Source: Anaerocolumna sp. AGMB13020 (GTDB lineage: Bacteria; Bacillota; Clostridia; Lachnospirales; Lachnospiraceae). Taken from it: a DNA stretch of 64,000 bases. The position numbers and the translations under genes were made by a program. The stretch spans positions 930,001 through 994,000 of the forward strand of contig NZ_CP136910.1 of the NCBI RefSeq assembly GCF_033100115.1. Reading direction: 5' to 3'. A model generated the notes under the pieces. It saw only the letters and a list, made by a program, of their open reading frames with translations, had not been told where the DNA came from and ran no database searches. Position 1 is the stretch's first letter. Every line of letters starts with the position of its first letter. Shown here one piece after another: positions 62,293 to 64,000 of the stretch.

Positions 62293-62784
62293 TTATCGCT
62301 TCATTTCTTTTCTTAATTGAAAGGAGCCTGCTTCTAAATCCTTGGGGTTCTCGATTCTCACACAATGAAAACCACATTTATTAATATAGAAATTATGATT
62401 TCTTCTGCTAAAGATAGGTGTCTCCGTACTCCAGCTCAAGGTGTCCGGATACATCTCTTCAACCATCTGCCATACCTTTGTACCAACCCCTTTATTCTCT
62501 TCCGCTGCATCGAGAAAAATTGTTCCAAGGAAATGATGCTTATCGGTTTTAATCCACAGAACAATACCACCTATCAGCTCCTCATCCCTATAGATTTTAA
62601 AGGCAGTAGAATCCGGGTGAAGTCCCCATTTTCTTAAAAAACTGCCATCATCATATCCTTCCGGACCACCTTCCTCGTTGTTTGTATGCATCTTGCTGTC
62701 TTCATCAAAAGCTCTTTTTGCAATTCTTGTCAATTCATCAATATCCTGACTCTCCATTGGTCTAAATGTAATATTTCCTGCCAT
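62293..62784 (-). CDS. GNAT-family N-acetyltransferase
   Basis: 163 residues. Opening ITFRPMESQDIDELTRIAKRAF, acetyl-CoA loop region FLDAAEENKGVGTKVWQMVEEMYP, and the late NFYINKCGFH strand typical of GNAT enzymes. The pattern EENKGVGTKVW stands for the usual RGxGxG-type pyrophosphate loop. Substrate unknown. It sits behind a MerR-type promoter (19-base spacer with palindrome), suggesting induction by a toxic compound or metal. Confidence 0.88.
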   Translation of the reverse strand: MAGNITFRPMESQDIDELTRIAKRAFDEDSKMHTNNEEGGPEGYDDGSFLRKWGLHPDSTAFKIYRDEELIGGIVLWIKTDKHHFLGTIFLDAAEENKGVGTKVWQMVEEMYPDTLSWSTETPIFSRRNHNFYINKCGFHCVRIENPKDLEAGSFQLRKEMKR

Positions 62785-62859
62785 ACATAAAATCCTCCCA
62801 TTTTCATTTTTTTACACTTAAAACTTACTCTTAATTACTTGCCTCATGTCTACAGCAGA

Positions 62860-62890
62860 AGTATACTCTTTGACGTCGCGTCAAAGTCAA
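62860..62890 (-). promoter_or_regulatory. MerR-type promoter with 19-base spacer
   Basis: Minus-strand TTGACT (62890-62885), 19 bases, TATACT (62865-62860). The spacer region contains CTTTGACG-CGA-CGTCAAAG (62886-62868), a palindrome between the boxes. This is the layout MerR-family activators need. The GNAT gene starts about 70 bases further on. No merR gene is in the window. Confidence 0.8.
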
Positions 62891-63050
62891 TATGCATTTC
62901 TTACTTTTACAGCTGTTGATTGGATTACCAAAGCCTGCCTAGGCATATCGATTTGTGATGTCAGCACCAAGCATGTTGCCTAAAACAACAATGCATGGGT
63001 GTAACGAAATGAAACCGTAAGTAAAAATTTATTTTTTTTATGATTAAGTA

Positions 63051-63079
63051 TTGACACCTGATAATATTCATGATATTAT
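63051..63079 (+). promoter_or_regulatory. Promoter of the cold-shock gene
   Basis: TTGACA (63051-63056), 17 bases, TATTAT (63074-63079). Start near 63086 gives a leader of about 130 bases, long as is usual for csp genes. Confidence 0.8.
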
Positions 63080-63110
63080 ATCAATGTTATTTTAGATGCA
63101 AATTTGATTC

Positions 63111-63160
63111 ACATATTTATGTAAGTCATTAAACATTTAATGGTTTGCACAAATATGTGA
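63111..63160 (+). promoter_or_regulatory. Structured leader of the cold-shock gene
   Basis: CACATATTT (63111-63119) pairs with AAATATGTG (63152-63160), followed by ATTTTTTATTTTC; inside, CATTAAACATTTAATG is a second palindrome. All pairs are A-U rich, so the fold should be temperature-sensitive and looks like a weak terminator or thermosensor. Confidence 0.6.
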
Positions 63161-63215
63161 TTTTTTATTTTCACCCAAAATATTCACAATTTAATTTTAT
63201 TAGGAGGTATCTTTC

Positions 63216-63419
63216 ATGAACAAAGGTACAGTAAAATGGTTTAACGCACAAAAAGGTTTTGGATTTATCACAAACAGTGAGAACGGTGAAGATGTATTCG
63301 TACATTTCAGCGGAATCGTTTCTAATGGTTTTAAGACTTTAGAAGAAAATCAGAATGTAACTTTTGAAATTACTAACGGACCTCGTGGTTTACAGGCTGT
63401 TAACGTAGAAATAGCTTAA
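63216..63419 (+). CDS. Cold-shock protein, CspA/CspB family
   Basis: 67 residues, one complete cold-shock domain. RNP1 is KGFGFI and RNP2 is VFVHF, with [12 protein letters not shown] at the start and an [18 protein letters not shown] end. It binds single-stranded RNA and DNA as a chaperone. TTAGGAGGTATCTTTC precedes the ATG. A long structured leader and a strong terminator make it a single-gene unit, abundant in such bacteria. Confidence 0.96.
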   Translation: MNKGTVKWFNAQKGFGFITNSENGEDVFVHFSGIVSNGFKTLEENQNVTFEITNGPRGLQAVNVEIA

Positions 63420-63437
63420 GTTTCAATTCGTTATACC

Positions 63438-63481
63438 AATAAGAACCCCGGACTTTCTTAAGAACGTCCGGGGTTCTTATT
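63438..63481 (+). terminator. Terminator of the cold-shock gene
   Basis: AATAAGAACCCCGGAC and its exact complement (63466-63481) with a 12-base loop, then TTATTATT. Confidence 0.9.
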
Positions 63482-63561
63482 TTATTATTGCTGCAACCAT
63501 GATGAACTTCATAATCCGTTTTTATCTTTTTCCGCTTGTATGAACGAAACTAGAAATCAAA

Positions 63562-63605
63562 AAGACACATTCAATCAACGAAGAACAATTGATTGAATGT
63601 GTCTT
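63562..63605 (-). terminator. Terminator of the SDR gene
   Basis: Perfect 17-base arms (AAGACACATTCAATCAA at 63562-63578, complement at 63589-63605); on the minus strand TTTGATTTC follows. It is about 70 bases past the SDR stop. Confidence 0.85.
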
Positions 63606-63677
63606 AAATAATATTCTGAAGGAACGCAGCTATAAATCATAAAGGACATTTATTATCCGTGATCTTAGCTTCTACTC

Positions 63678-64000
63678 CTAAACAATAGAGCCGCCGCCAT
63701 CAACAATGATAAACTGACCCTGTACATAGCTGGAAGCATCACTGGAAAGATATAATATCGTGCCGTTTAATTCACCTTTTCTGCCTGGACGGCCTGCAGG
63801 ATTTGCTGCATTATAGGCATTCAGAAATTGCTCTGATTTAAACAGGGTTCCGGCGGTCATCTCGGATTCAAAAAGTGCAGGTCCAACGGCATTTACAGTT
63901 ATACCATATCTTGCATAGGAAGCTGCCATTCCTTTTGTCATTCCAAGCACAGCAGATTTTGAGGAATTGTAGGAATGTCTGATAAACATATCATTTTTAT
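63678..64000 (-). CDS. Short-chain dehydrogenase/reductase, C-terminal part (cut by window edge)
   Basis: The frame is open to the window end. It contains the catalytic YxxxK (SYNSSKSAVLGMTKGMA), then GITVNAVGPALFESEM and the end YLSSDASSYVQGQFIIVDGGGSIV, all classical SDR marks. The N-terminal NAD(P)-binding half lies outside the window. FabG-like length and ending; substrate not known. Confidence 0.92.
   Translation of the reverse strand, partial: KNDMFIRHSYNSSKSAVLGMTKGMAASYARYGITVNAVGPALFESEMTAGTLFKSEQFLNAYNAANPAGRPGRKGELNGTILYLSSDASSYVQGQFIIVDGGGSIV

Overview
The window looks like chromosome of a low-GC, anaerobic, Gram-positive Clostridia member, most likely a plant-fibre-degrading Lachnospiraceae (Anaerocolumna / Lachnoclostridium-like). 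The pointers are a V-type sodium ATPase operon, dissimilatory sulfite reductase AsrABC, a secreted GH5-CBM32-X2-CBM3 glycanase, clostridial-style lipoproteins, AGGAGG ribosome sites and frequent TTG/GTG starts. No rRNA, tRNA, CRISPR array or replication origin was seen. The species call is inference.

Layout. 1-6.7 kb: V-ATPase operon ntpFIKECGAB, read leftwards, cut by the window edge, with a recognisable promoter and a structured leader. 6.8-7.8 kb: small genes, an ABC ATPase remnant and an inverted repeat. 7.8-13.8 kb: complete oligopeptide transporter oppABCDF. 14-16.6 kb: a Tet(M)-like ribosomal GTPase fused to a YacP/Rae1-type NYN nuclease domain. 17-18.9 kb: ECF sigma factor and anti-sigma partner. 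19.2-23 kb: remnant of an integrative element (broken tnpV, broken sigma-like gene) carrying a TetR-controlled three-gene ABC exporter. 23-25 kb: MBL hydrolase and WYL regulator.

24.9-29.2 kb: an uncharacterised block of a TPR-AAA ATPase, two membrane TPR proteins and a membrane-anchored permuted papain-like (C92-type) enzyme. 29.7-32.2 kb: TetR with alpha/beta hydrolase, and a membrane polyferredoxin. 32.5-37.5 kb: MFS transporter and a three-subunit molybdenum hydroxylase. 38-43 kb: SUFU-domain protein, bicovalent-flavin oxidase, siderophore-binding lipoprotein with a divergent AraC regulator. 43.2-47.5 kb: MarR and a heterodimeric ABC exporter. 47.6-52.8 kb: frameshifted hydrolase, Crp-family regulator, asrABC and an FNT channel (sulfite reduction and sulfide export). 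53.5-56.7 kb: secreted glycanase. 56.8-64 kb: diguanylate cyclase, DUF1858 protein, Lon protease under a TetR-type operator, GNAT enzyme behind a MerR-type promoter, cold-shock protein with a structured leader, and a partial SDR gene.

How the parts fit: the sodium ATPase, sulfite reduction, peptide and iron uptake and fibre hydrolysis are ordinary energy and nutrient functions of such an organism. The least explained parts are the GTPase-nuclease fusion, the TPR-AAA/papain-like block, the ntp leader (candidate sodium-responsive RNA), the Lon/TetR circuit and several long hairpin elements between genes. All reading was by eye; no search or folding program was run.
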